Origin: Zingiber officinale
Lineage: Eukaryota > Streptophyta > Magnoliopsida > Zingiberales > Zingiberaceae
Direction: 5' to 3'
NCBI RefSeq assembly: GCF_018446385.1
Contig: NC_056005.1
Location: 96,145,171 to 96,209,170 of the forward strand
DNA length: 64,000 nucleotides
The translations under genes and the position numbers were made by a program. Positions 1 to 11,344 of the stretch are shown piece after piece. Numbering within the stretch: the stretch's first letter is position 1; every line of letters starts with the position of its first letter. The notes beneath the pieces were generated by a model. It ran no database searches. It was not told the DNA's origin and was given only the letters and a program-made list of their open reading frames with translations.

Positions 1-420
1 TGATCTTGTCAAGTTATCCGCGTATAAAGGTTTCCCAACCTACGAACCAATCATACTCAATACTTTCTGTGACCAACAATCTGGTGGTAAACCATGGATT
101 TGGATCCAAGATGGGACTAGCTGATCATCCTCATGGAAGAGAAAACACCTTAGCATAATCTTTAGAAAAATGGGAATTCCGAAAGCAAAATAAGACCCTC
201 CTTGTAATACTCCATCTCGATTCTCTTTTGTATCAAAATGATAGACCACCCACTTACTTTTGTGCGTGAAAAATTTGTAGTGAACCTTCCGTTGATTGAA
301 TATCGTATAGACTCCATTTTTCCTGGATGTTGGCTTATGAAACAACCAACAAGGCAAAAACCCAAGGTGTCTTCGATGTCATCAATATCATCAAAATCGA
401 AAGATAGTCTCTCACCTTTA
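1..420 (-). mobile_element. LINE ORF1-like (DUF4283) coding relic, downstream part
   Basis: The minus strand reads as a DUF4283-type domain, the N-terminal domain of the nucleic-acid-binding ORF1 of plant L1-type LINEs (also found in some stand-alone plant proteins). Recognisable pieces are LVGCFISQHPGK, a KWVVYHFDTKENRDGVLQGG segment and WIQIHGLPPDCWSQKVLS, which match the usual order of this domain. The frame is not continuous here: the matching pieces lie in two overlapping frames, so it is a decayed copy. The upstream part of the same frame resumes at 10042 beyond two nested insertions. It runs off the left edge, so the rest of the element, including any reverse transcriptase, is outside the window. 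A host DUF4283 gene is the alternative. Confidence 0.6.
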
Positions 421-504
421 AATGTGGAACCACCACATCAGCGGCCCCCCTAGAGTCGGTCTCACAGATATGGAGGGAGGTAAATGCAGGTACACAGCTG
501 AAAG
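421..504 (-). mobile_element. tRNA-derived SINE, 3' part (split by Copia)
   Basis: This is the 3' half of a SINE on the minus strand whose 5' half lies at 9915-10024. The 17-bp target duplication ATAGTCTCTCACCTTTA is present perfectly at 404-420 and 10025-10041, which shows the SINE jumped into the LINE-like sequence before the Copia element jumped into the SINE. The segment containing GTGAGACCGACTCTAGGGG is shared with a second copy at 15762-15927. Confidence 0.8.
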
Positions 505-1589
505 TGTAGGACCGTGATCGTTCGATAGAGGGGGGGGGTGAATATCGATTCGAAAAGTCGAGTAAAACTACGCAGCGGAAAAGTAAATGAACACAGTTGT
601 TTTTACTTCGTTCGGAGCCTGTGACGACTCCTACTCGAAGGCCCGTGGTCCTTGACCACTTTCGTTGGGCAATCACTAGCAATTCGAATATAATTACAAA
701 ATGAATACAGGAAATGCAAGTGAAACAAAGTAATATCGACAAAGAAATTAACTAAAAACCGAAGGAGCACTTTGTCGGAGCTTTGTTGGCATCGCAGGCA
801 CGTAGAGCAGTAGGACCAGCAGTAGAAGAGTTCTCAGATTGATTGTTGAAGAAGCTCCATCCCTGGGGCTTCTTTTATATGCTGCTCCGGGCGCCTGGAC
901 CCCTTCCGGGCGCCTTGGTGAGACGTGGCAGGTCTAATCAGCGAACTCCACGTGGCGACGACTCGACCTGGATAAATTTCACCTCCGGGCGCCCGGATCC
1001 CTTCCGGGCGCCCGTACCTCCTGTTTCCAAAAACTTCCTTTCCTGCAAAATAGAGTTAGTCTGAGGTACATATGTATTCTGCAACACAGATTGTTAGCAC
1101 AATTTATGAAATAGAATTAACAGTAAAAATATGACTTAGATTCCGTCTTTCCGAGACCAGAATCTAGTCACGATCTCGACTTAGATATCTGAAATGGATC
1201 TAAGCCGGATCGACGCCTAATGTTCCCTTCCCGGGAACGCGTCCTCGCAGTCACTCCCCTCCAGTGACTTACCTCACTTACCTGCCAGACGTCCGGTCAG
1301 CCCTTCGACCCGTCTGGACTTCTCGCCAGCTATCCGGTCAGCCCGTCGACCTAGCTAGACTTCTCGCCAAGCGTCCGGTCAGCCCATCGACCCGCTTGGA
1401 CTTCTCGCCAGCTATCCGGTCAGTCCGTCGACCTAGCTGGACTTCGTGCCAGACATCCGGTCAGCCCGTCGACCTGTCTGGACTTCCCCTGCACACTCGA
1501 TCAAAGTGTCAGACAACAACAAAACTAACTTAACCTATTTGTCATTCATCAAAACCTAGGTTAGACCGTTAGTGTTACCCGCACCAACA
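505..1589 (-). repeat. 3' LTR of Copia copy A
   Basis: This terminal repeat matches 8832-9914 almost base for base. It starts TGTAGG and ends CCAACA on the plus strand. On the element's own strand a TATA-like ATATAAAAGA lies at 871-880. Upstream of it on that strand are paired GC palindromes (CCGGGCGCCCGG at 985-996, a near copy at 1004-1014), followed further upstream by the hairpin array at 1285-1481. Confidence 0.93.
1285..1481. repeat. Five-unit covarying hairpin array inside the LTR
   Basis: Five tandem units of about 39 bp each fold on themselves. The outer arms are CCAGACG/CGTCTGG, CCAGCTA/TAGCT(A)G, CCAAGCG/CGCTTGG, CCAGCTA/TAGCTGG and CCAGACA/TGTCTGG. An inner GGTC/GACC pair and a loop close to AGCCCGTC are shared by all units. 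Arm sequences differ between units but stay complementary, so pairing is kept while sequence changes. The array lies in U3. The same array is at 9610-9806 in the other LTR. Confidence 0.9.
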
Positions 1590-1604
1590 ATCTCCCCCTT
1601 TTTG
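1590..1604 (-). other. Polypurine tract of Copia copy A
   Basis: On the minus strand the sequence AAAAAGGGGGAGAT abuts the 3' LTR, the expected site for plus-strand DNA priming in reverse transcription. Similar purine tracts recur inside the element near 1715, 2165 and 6885. Confidence 0.8.
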
Positions 1605-4600
1605 ATGGAATGACAACCTGGTTAAGTTAGTGAAAGAACGTAAAAAACAGGTACATCAGTTTTAAAGTTAGTTTTAGTGTTTTCAATTTTGGTTTATCTA
1701 ACTTAACCACCTAACCCTCCCCCTTTGGCATTCATCAAAAAACAAGGATAAGCAATCATAGTGTAGAATTACTGTAAAAAATAAGCACAGCTAATCTTGA
1801 AAAAATATTTGAGGTTGGCTCAAAATTCAAAGATAAAAGTATAATCTTTAAATCCAAGTAAAAAAAATAAGTTGACTTGGGGGAGACAAGTTGAATTTTG
1901 AAAAGTATAAATTTAAAGTTAATCAAGTTCAATTTTTTCAACTTCAATTTAACGTATAAAAAAAATTTTCAACTTTAATTTTTCAAAACAAAGCAACAAT
2001 TAAACAAGTAAGATTAAATTTGCAATGAGGTTTAAAAATTAGGTGGGATTAAACTTCCAAGTTTTTTTTACCACTTAGTTAAATTAAACTTTTTATAAAC
2101 TAATGGTCAGACATAAATTAGTTTTAAAAAGCATTTTTCAAACACACAGAATTTTAATTAATTTCTCCCCCTGAACTTGATACTTAAATTTAAACAGCTG
2201 TCTAACCAATTAGGTACTAACTAACTATCAGAAGATAGTAGCTTTCACTTGGTTAGTCAGATTAAGGTGATTATAAACAGTCAGTGTTTGACTTGACTGA
2301 TGATCTTAATCTGATTACTGTCTGATTTGTATTTAACTTCCAGACTTATGCTGATGCACTGAAATAAGCATCTTAAGTCCAGACAGTTGGCCTATGCATC
2401 TCACCCCTTTCTATGTTCGTCAAACACAAGCAAGGTAAACCTATGGTGTTGGTGAGATGCTCAAAAACTAGTCCTATGGGTACATGCTTTCTAAGGATTC
2501 AAAACTAGTCCAAGGCCAAAAGTGTTTTTGAAAAACTAAAAATAGGAAAGTTTTGAAAACAAACAAGTTTAACTTATAATTTGAAAAAAAACATGTTTGA
2601 AAATAATTTAAAAAATCCTAGTCTATTGAGCACATCCCTAATTTTCGACGTAAGTTGCTAAACTCACTTTCAGGGAGTGGTTTTGTGAAAATGTCAGCTA
2701 AATTTGATTTGGACTCAATGTATTTGAGTTCAATATCACCTTTAGTAACATGATCCCTGATAAAGTGGTGCCTAATTTCAATATGTTTGGTTCTTGAATG
2801 ATGCACAGGGTTCTTGGTTAAGTTAATTGAACTTATATTGTTAATTAATACTTTTACATTTGTGATGTTTAAGTTGAAATCTTTTAGAGTATGCATCATC
2901 GATAATAATTGTGCAACACATTCACCTATAGCTATGTATTCTGACTCAGTTGTAGATAGAGCAACACAATGTTGCTTTCTACTAAACCAGCTAACAAGTG
3001 ATGAACCTAATAATTGGCATCCACCACTTGTGCTTTTGCGGTCTAATTTACATCCAGCATAATCGGAGTCAGAATATCCTATTAGTTCAAAATTATTGGT
3101 CCTAGGATACCAAATTCCTACATTTGTTGTTCCTTTAAGATATCTAAAAATTCTTTTAACTTGTGTCAAATGGGATTCCTTAGCACAAGTTTGGTATCTA
3201 GCACACATACTAACTACAAATAAAATATCAGGTCGGCTTGCAGTTAAGTACAGTAGGCTACCTATTGCACTCCTATTTTCCATTTGAGTCATTATCTAAG
3301 ATTGTGTTTACTGCCATAGGTGTTTTTATTTCTTTTGTATTTTCCATCCCGAATTTTTTAAGTAATTCTTTAGTGTATTTGTGTTGATAAATATAGTTTT
3401 CTTCATTTGTTTGTTTGATTTGTAATCCTAAGAAATAAGTTAATTTTCCTACTAGGCTCATTTCAAATTCTTTTTCCATTAGATTAATAAATTCCTCTAA
3501 AAAGTCTGAATTTGTTGAACCAAATATTATATCATCTACATATATTTGTGCAATAAATATGTCTGTATTTAATGATTTAACAAACAAGGTTGGGTCAATT
3601 TGACCTTGGTTGAATCCTTTAGATGTTAAGTAAGATGTTAGCCTTTCATACCATGCCCTGGGTGCTTGTTTAAGTCCATATAATGCTTTCTTTAACTTAA
3701 ATACATAATCAGGGTGTTCTAGACTTTCAAACCCAGGAGGTTGACCTACATAAACTTCTTCTTTAATTAGTCCATTAAGAAAGGCGGACTTAACATCCAT
3801 TTGGTATAGTTTGAATCCCTTATGGGCTGCATAACTTAGTAACATTCTAATGGATTCTAATCTGGCTACTGGGGCATAGGTCTCATCATAGTCAAGCCCT
3901 TCAACCTGACTAAACCCTTTGGCAACTAGCCTAGCCTTGTTTCTAGTAATTTCTCCAGTTTCACTTAATTTGTTTCTGAATACCCATTTTGTTTCTATTA
4001 TTTTCTTATTCTTAGGTGGTGGTACTAGGTCTCAAACTTCATTACGCTCAAATTGGGCTAGTTCTTCTTGCATAGCTATAATCCAGTCTGGGTCTAGTAG
4101 GGATTCATCCACTGTTTTGGGTTCTATTTTTGAAATTAAGGAGATTTGACTCAAGTTTCTAAAAGATGATCTGGTTTGAACTCTTAGGTATGGGTCACCA
4201 ATTATTTGATCAGTTGGATGGTTGGGATTCACTCTTATAGTTCTAGGGGGTTTATTTTCTTGATGTTGTTCCTCTTCTTCATGACTTAGAGTTTGGTTGG
4301 TTTCTGGAGCAAATTCAGGTGGTTGTGTAAGTTCTAAGTTTTGTTTAGTTTCTTCAAATTTTACATTAGTAGTTTCTTCAATTTTTAAGGTAACCTTATT
4401 GTAAATTCTATAGCCTCTACTATTTAGGGAATATCCTACAAAAATTCCATTTTCAATTTTAGAGGAGAATTTTCCTAAGTGTTCTCTTGTATTTAAGATG
4501 AAAACTGGGCACCCAAACACTTTAAAATATTTTATATTGGGTTGTTTATTATAAAATATTTCGAAGAAGGTTTTGTTGTGGGTTTTATTTATTGTAGTTC

Positions 4601-5639
4601 TGTTCTGTACATAGCAGGCTGTACTAACAACTTCTGCCCAAAAGTATTTAGGTAGGTTATACTCATTTAACATTGTTCTAGAGGCTTCAAGTAAGGTTCT
4701 ATTTTTTCTTTCTACAATCACATTCTGTTGGGGGGTTTTAGGGCATGAAAATTCATGATGGTAACCATTTTCAAGACAAAAACTGTTAAAGTTGTGATTT
4801 TTAAATTCTCCTCCGTTGTCACTCCTGATTCTTTTAATTTTAATATCTTTTTCATTTTCAATTTGTTTACAGAAATTTATAAAAATTTCAAAAGTTTCAT
4901 CTTTATGTTTTAAGAATTTTACCCAAGTAAACCTAGAATAATCATCTATAATTACTAAACAATATAAGTTTCCATTTATAGATTTGACTCCATGGGAGTC
5001 AAAAAGGTCTAAATGTAGAAGTTCTAATATTGAGTTAGTTTGTGGTTGATTTGTTTGTTTGTGAGTGGATTTAGTTTGTTTACCTTGTTGACAAGCATTA
5101 CATATGGTTGAATCTAAGTTAGGTAATTTTGGTAAGCCTCTCACAAGTCCATTTAGTTTACTTATATTTCGAAAGTTGGTGTGAGACATTATTCTATGCC
5201 ATAACCATGTTTCTTCTTTTTGTGTTAAGTAACACTTAATGGAAGAAGTGGTTAAATTGATGGCATAGATGTTGTCTTTTCTAAAACCTTTTAGGCTTAT
5301 GGTAGGAGTATCTAGATGTTTGATTAAACACTCTGTGGATAGAAATTTAACCTTATACCTAGTATCACATAATTGACTTATACTTAGAAGGTTGTATTTA
5401 AAATTTTCAACAAGTAAAACATTTGTAATTATAAAGTCTATTTTTAATTCAATATTACCTATACCAATTACCTTGAGTTTGCCGTTGTTTCCAAAGGCAA
5501 CTGTTCCTAAGCTTTTGTAAGTGAGTTGAGTGAACTTGGTGTGATCTCCAGTCATATGTTTGGAGCAACCACTGTCCAAAATCCACTTGGTTTCCTACAG
5601 TAAGTAGGATTTAACGTTAGTCATTTTATTTATGACCAG

Positions 5640-6376
5640 ACAAAATTTTAAGTTTAAAATTGGAGTTTTGACATTAATTTTTAAGTTTAAAATTGAAGTT
5701 TTGAAATTAATTTTTAAGTTTAAAATTAAAGTTTTGAAATTAATTTTTAAGTTTAAAATTAAAATTTTGAAATTAAGTTTAAAATTGAAATTTTGAAATT
5801 AATTTTTAAGTTTAGAATTAAAATTTTGAAATTAATTTTTAAGTTTAAAATTAAAATTTTGAAATTAATTTTTAAGTTTAAAATTAAAATTTTGAAATTA
5901 ATTTTTAAGTTTAAAATTAAAGGTTTGAAATTAAATTTTAAGTTTAAAATTAAAATTTTGAAATTAAGTTTAAAATTGAAATTAATTTTTAAGTTTAAAA
6001 TTAAAATTTTGAAATTAATTTTTAAGTTTAAAATTAAAGTTTTGAAATTAAATTTTAAGTTTAAAATTAAAAATTTGAAATTAAGTTTAAAATTGAAATT
6101 AATTTTTAAGTTTTGAAATTAATTTTTAAGTTTAAAATTAAAATTTTGAAATTAATTTTTAAGTTTAAAATTAAAATTGAAATTAATTTTTTAAGTTTAA
6201 AATTAAAGTTTTGAAATTAATTTTTAAGTTTAAAATTAAAATTTTGAAATTAAGTTTAAAATTGAAATTAATTTTTAAGTTTAAAATTAAAGTTTTGAAA
6301 ATAATTTTAAGTTTAAAATTTTGAAATTAATTTTAAGTTTAAAATTTTGAAATTAATTTTAAGTTTAAAATTTAGA
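5640..6376. repeat. AT-rich tandem repeat spacer between gag and protease
   Basis: About twenty imperfect copies of a roughly 32-bp unit built from AAGTTTAAAATTAAA and TTTTGAAATTAATTTTT fill the interval between gag and the protease region of copy A. The unit is a near-palindromic alternation of TTTAAA/AATT words. The long plus-strand Lys/Phe/Leu open frame here is a by-product of the repeat. At the same point, copy B (about 23.54-23.83 kb) holds a different AT-rich array. Confidence 0.85.
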
Positions 6377-8810
6377 ATTTAAGCCTTATTCATCTCACCC
6401 GATCTATATTATCAATATGGGAATCCTATGATTTTGCGAGATGAAATTTGATTTTTAATTATGGAGTTTTGGTTTAACTTGTGTTAGATTCAGGTTTAGT
6501 CTTGGTCTCTACAAACATGCATTTTTCGGATAAACTTCTAAGCTTGGTGAGTCACATGGACGTCATTAGAAGTAACCAACCTTTCGAGGTTTTCCGAATA
6601 GTCCTATCCACGGAGCTTAGTACTAAACCTTGGTCTAACTGATTAGGATCCATTTAAGGGTAGCTTCGGTCAGTTCCACTTGGCCAAATGCACCAGATCG
6701 AAACCATATCTTTCTAGACATGCGATGCCCAAGTTTTCCTAACGTACTATCATCCAAAAATTTCACCAGTATCATTGATTCAAGTTAAACTTGGTTTCTA
6801 ATCCTAATTACCCTGCCGGGTTAGTTTATTTTGGGTTACCCTGTCGGGTAAGTTAGTTTTGGAGGTGCCAGCTATTTTGGAGCCTCCCCCTGAATTATTG
6901 GCCATTAATTTAAATTTTGGTTTTAGGTTTGTGTCGATTCTTTTTATAGTTATGGTTAACTTGGTGATAATTTTGTTGATTTTTAAGGTGTTTAAATTTT
7001 GAATTTGATTTAGGTTTGTATTTTGGATTTTGGTTTGGTTTATTCGATTTTATATAATGTATTTTTTCTTTAGGTATATAATATTGATTTAGTCCTATTT
7101 GCGTGGTTAAGCACGCTTTCGGAACCCAAGCTAAATTGGTTGATTTGTATTGGGTTATTAATGATTTGAAGGTTTTATTTGAATTCGACTTATATCCTAG
7201 TCCGGTTTTATTATAGCATGCTTTTTGATTATTTAGGATTAAGTTTAGATTTTTTGATCTTGTTGTGAATTTTTCTAACATCTCCTTTAAATTGTTTATT
7301 TCATTTTTTAATGATAAATTCTCCTCCTCAAGTGTTAGATCTTGAGTTGGATTCGAATTTTTTATTTGTTCCTTGAGGTCTTGATTTTCCTCAAGAAGTG
7401 ATTTGTTTTCATTCTCTATTTTAATTAATTTACTATTTAAACAAGAAATAATTCTAAAAAAATTTTTGTTTAAATTAAAGTATACCTCATTAGGGCCTTC
7501 GGAAACGAGTACGGACTCGTGGCTTGTTTCGGGTTCAGACCCGTCTTCATCTTCCGACTCATCTTCTGTTTCGACTTCTCAATGCGAGGTGGCTCTGATG
7601 TTTCTGCTCTTCTTCCTCTGATTCGTCCGAGGAGTCGTCCCATGTTGCTTTGAGGGCCTTCTTTTTGGTTGGCTTCGGTTTATCGAACTTCAGTTTTGGG
7701 CATTCGTTCTTGTAATGTCCCTTTTTGTTGCAGCCGAAGCAAGTCACGTTCTTTTGATCTGATGGAGAACTGATCTTCTGAAGGTCCTTTGTGCTGAAGC
7801 TCATTTTTCTCCTGGTGAACATTTTTCTTACCAGGTTCACCAGGTGTTCTTCATCTTCGGAGTCTTGGTCGGGATCTTCTTCATACTCAGGCTTACTCTT
7901 CTTTTCTTTGGAGGAACCTGCAAATAAAGCTATACCTTTTTCGGCTCCAGCATTAGTTTGTTCATGTAATTCTAATTCACAGAAAAGCTCATCTAATTTT
8001 AATTTAGAAAGATTTTTAGAAATTTTGTAGGCATCTACAATTGATGCCCACAAACTATTACGTGGAAAAGCATTTAATGCGTACCTTATTAAGTCTTTAT
8101 TTTCCATCTGGTGGCCTATCGCATGAAGCCCGTTAAGGATGTCCTTGATTCTTGCGTGGAGCTGATTCGCCGTTTCACCTTCCTGCATTTTTATATTAAA
8201 AATTTTATTTAAAAGCAAGTCTCGTTTTGTTACCTTGGCGTCGCTCGTTCCCTCGTGCAGTTCGATCAATTGTCCCATAGCTCTTTAGCGTTTTTGTGTG
8301 GACCGACTCTGTTCAGTTCTTCTCTTGTCAATCCGCACTGTAGAGTGTTGATCGCTTTATTTTTTTCTTCAAGTCTGCTGTCCAGTCTTCAGGATCCAGT
8401 AGATTCCCGGAGTTGTCCACTGGAATTTTGTAGGGTCTCGTAATGCTCATCCACTGGTCGAAGTCTGTTTTGAGGTAAACCTCCATCCGCTTTTTCAAGT
8501 ACGGAAAATCGTCCCCGTTGAAGAGTGGAGGTCGTACTGTGCTGAATCCTTCTGTCTGAGACATTTTAGTCCTGCGCACAGACGAAAGAGAAGAAACAAA
8601 AAATCCCAAGACTTGGTCTTGGATTAGTAGTGCGGGAAGAGAGAAAAAATAGTAGTAAAAATCTAGATTCGTGTTGCACCAATTTAGATTAATTAAAAAA
8701 TATTAAAGTAATGATACACCAGTTTTAGAATTAAGCGTCGAACTGAAAACAAAAAAGGAAAAAAAAAAATTTCACCCCCAGTCTGATTGGTGGTTGCACC
8801 AAATCAGAGC

Positions 8811-8829
8811 GGTACCTGCTCTGATACCA
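8811..8829 (-). other. Primer binding site (initiator tRNA-Met type)
   Basis: Minus-strand TGGTATCAGAGCAGGTACC lies two bases inside the 5' LTR. TGGTATCAGAGC is complementary to the 3' end of plant initiator tRNA-Met, the usual primer for Copia elements. Confidence 0.9.
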
Positions 8830-8831
8830 CT

Positions 8832-9914
8832 TGTAGGACCGTGATCATTCGATAGAGGGGGGGTGAATATCGATTCGAAGAGTCAAGTAAAACTACGCAG
8901 CGGAAAAGTAAATGAACACAGTTGTTTTTACTTCGTTCAAAGCCTGTGACGACTCCTACTCGAAGGCCCGTGGTCCTTGACCACTTTCGTTGGGCAATCA
9001 CTAGCAATTCGAATATAATTACAAAATGAATACAGGAAATGCAAGTGAAACAAAGTAATATCGACAAAGAAATTAACTAAAAATCGAAGGAGCACTTTGT
9101 CGGAGCTTTGTTGGCGTCGCAGGCACGTAGAGCAGTAGGACCAGCGGTAGAAGAGTTCTCAGATTGATTGTTGAAGAAGCTCCATCCCTGGGGCTTCTTT
9201 TATATGCTGCTCCGGGCGCCTGGATCCCTTCCGAGTGCCCTGGTGAGACGTGACAGGTCTAATCAGCGAACTCCACGTGGCGACGACTCGGCCTGGATAA
9301 AGTTCACCTCCGGGCGCCCGGATCCCTTCCGGGCGCCCGGACCTCCTGTTTCCAGAAACTTCCTTTCCTGCAAAACAGAGTTAGTCCGAGGTACATATGT
9401 ATTCTGCAACACAGATTGCTAGCACAATTTATGAAATAGAATTAACAGTAAAAATATGACTTAGATTCCGTCTTTCCGAGACCGGAATCTAGTCACGATC
9501 TCGACTTAGATATCCAAAATGGATCTAAGCCGGATCGACGCCTAATGTTCCCTTCCCGGGAACGCGTCCTCGCAGTCACTCCCCTCCAGTGACTTACCTC
9601 ACTTACCTGCCAGACGTCCGGTCAGCCCTTCGACCCGTCTGGACTTCTCGCCAGCTATCCGGTCAGCCCGTCGACCTAGCTGGACTTCTCGCCAAGCGCC
9701 CGGTCAGCCCATCGACCCGCTTGGACTTCTCGCCAGCTATCCGGTTAGCCCGTCGACCTAGCTGGACTTCGTGCCAGACATCCGGTCAGCCCGTCGACCT
9801 GTCTAGACTTCCCCTGCACACTCGATCAAAGTGTCAGACAATAACAAAACTAACTTAACATATTTGTCATTCATCAAAACCTAGGTTAGACCGTTAGTGC
9901 TACCCGCACCAGCA
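8832..9914 (-). repeat. 5' LTR of Copia copy A
   Basis: This is the partner of the LTR at 505-1589, with the same ends, TATA region, GC palindromes and five-unit hairpin array (9610-9806). It abuts the primer site on the inside and the GAAAG target duplication on the outside. Confidence 0.93.
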
Positions 9915-10024
9915 GAAAGCGCATAGCCGGGACGCTAACCCCAGGCAAAGACATCTCGAGGATTGAACCCTGGACCTTTCGACAATGAAACTATGCACCC
10001 CCAGTTGTGCTATGCCCTGGGGAC
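9915..10024 (-). mobile_element. tRNA-derived SINE, 5' part with A and B boxes
   Basis: Read on the minus strand, the element starts GTCCCCAGGGCATAGCACAA. It carries an A-box-like TAGCACAACTGGGGG and a B-box-like GGGTTCAATCC, the internal RNA polymerase III promoter of a tRNA-derived SINE. The other half is at 421-504. Together they make a SINE of roughly 190 bp. It is not a tRNA gene, because it lacks an acceptor stem and continues into a SINE body. Confidence 0.82.
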
Positions 10025-10041
10025 ATAGTCTCTCACCTTTA

Positions 10042-11330
10042 GCTTCATATTGTTCTAAAGACATGCCTGAAGTTGGCTTTTGATTGATCTTGAATAAACT
10101 TTCCCAAGTCTTCTTTTGTGTTGGGTAGGATGGTTAGCAACTCCTACAGCGTCATTGACTTTCAATGAATTAGCTTTGTCCTCTTGTTGCACTACCTATG
10201 TCGCAGTTTCTCCTCCCTTTAGTGGTGACACTGCCTTCACATGTATCTCAGCTTGCTGCATAACAAGCCCTTATGGAAGGTCACTAGAGGCTCCGTTTCT
10301 AACCACAACATACGCCAATTCACCATCATCAACGTGAGGAGCGACACCATCATCTAGATCCACATCATCACATTGTTCCCCACCATAGGTTTCATTAAAG
10401 TAAATTGTTGTCAATTTTACCCATCTTGTATTTGGCTAAATCTGTATTCTTTAAATGAATCTTTGGCTTGACTCAAAGGTGAATACTTGAGTCATTTTTT
10501 CTTTTTTCCTATTGGGTATAAAAGTCCACATGATTGAATCAAGGAGTCTTCAATTGAATGCCCACAAAATTAATAAATGTCAAGCACCAATTCAAAATTT
10601 TCGAATGTGAACTTCCAACACAAAACGTGTGTGTGGTCCCTCCCAACCAAGTACCAATTCTAATTTGCCAACTAGCTTTCAAAAAACTGCACCACTTCAA
10701 TTAATGCTAGAATCCAGTGAAATTATTGACCATTAAAGCTGATTAAATCGTTGAGAAATTTCCTTTTCTACAATAGGTTGGCCAGAGATGCAGTTCACTG
10801 AAAAATCTTCAATAGAGCACGTTGCAATAGGAATTTGACCGGCCAAGAGCCTTCTTTTAAGCACCAGACAAAGGGGAGAGAAAGGGGAAGTTAAAGAAAA
10901 CCGAGGAGAGGAAACTGAGGAAAACACGAAGAAGGGGAGGGGAGGAACAAGTGTACCTAATAGATGAACGGTATTGCCAGTGAGAAGACGCCCCTATGCC
11001 GGAGAAGAACACTTCGATATAGCTAGTGAGATATCCCTTGGCACCCTCTGAATCCACCCAAGAATCAACGGAGAGAGGCCATCACCACGAGTGGACAACC
11101 GCTGCCAAGAGGAAAAGTAAACCGGGGAAAAGCCTTCCAAAGTCATCAGAGAAAAAGCCCAGGAGTCACTCACCTCACTATGTGGAAGATGTCCGAAAAT
11201 CCTAGAGAGATGTTGGAGCTTCTCTCTTTAGAAAACGGACACCCATCGAGAGTTGACTGACTGACTAATACTAGCAATCACTTACATACGTTACATGTCT
11301 AATACATATAAATTAGTGTCCCAAACCCAT
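10042..11330 (-). mobile_element. LINE-like relic, upstream part and possible 5' region
   Basis: The segment 10042-10140 on the minus strand encodes TWESLFKINQKPTSGMSLEQ and runs in frame, across the SINE target site, into the DUF4283 piece at 1-420. Further upstream (to about 10400) the minus strand has coding-like stretches rich in Asp/Glu (DDVDLDDGVAPHVDDGE) with stops and frame changes, so it is decayed. From 10400 to 11330 I see no recognisable coding sequence. It may be the 5' part of the same LINE or unrelated intergenic DNA. Confidence 0.45.
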
Positions 11331-11333
11331 AAA

Positions 11334-11340
11334 TTAGACT
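11334..11340 (-). terminator. snRNA 3' box of the U2-like locus
   Basis: Minus-strand AGTCTAA, preceded a few bases upstream by CA, fits the plant snRNA 3'-end signal CA(N)3-10 AGTNNAA. It sits just beyond the U2-like 3' stem-loop, as expected. Confidence 0.6.
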
Positions 11341-11344
11341 TGGC

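Larger units (their letters stand above)
505..9914 (-). mobile_element. Ty1/Copia LTR retrotransposon, SIRE/Maximus-like, copy A
   Basis: This is a full-length but broken Copia element read on the minus strand, with LTRs of about 1.08 kb at both ends and a perfect 5-bp target duplication GAAAG (500-504 and 915-919 of the 9 kb block, i.e. 9915-9919). Parts in element order are: primer site complementary to initiator tRNA-Met (8811-8829); gag with a CCHC knuckle (about 7.5-8.6 kb); an AT-rich repeat spacer (5.6-6.4 kb); protease and integrase (about 4.0-5.6 kb, protease core DSGCSKHMTG, integrase signature around [10 protein letters not shown]); reverse transcriptase (about 3.3-4.0 kb, YVDDI); RNase H (about 2.6-3.3 kb); and a polypurine tract beside the 3' LTR. 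The order INT before RT defines Copia. The long 3' region and purine tracts fit SIRE. Coding is interrupted in a handful of places. LTRs differ by about 3% by eye, so the insertion is probably one to two million years old. Confidence 0.92.

Noticed and set aside
5793-6116. 107-codon plus-strand open frame, Lys/Phe/Leu repeats
   Set aside because: It is a by-product of the AT-rich tandem array in the Copia spacer, with no domain and on the wrong strand for the element.
9915-10024. Possible tRNA gene (A and B boxes)
   Set aside because: It cannot form an acceptor stem, continues into a SINE body and has 17-bp target duplications, so it is a SINE.
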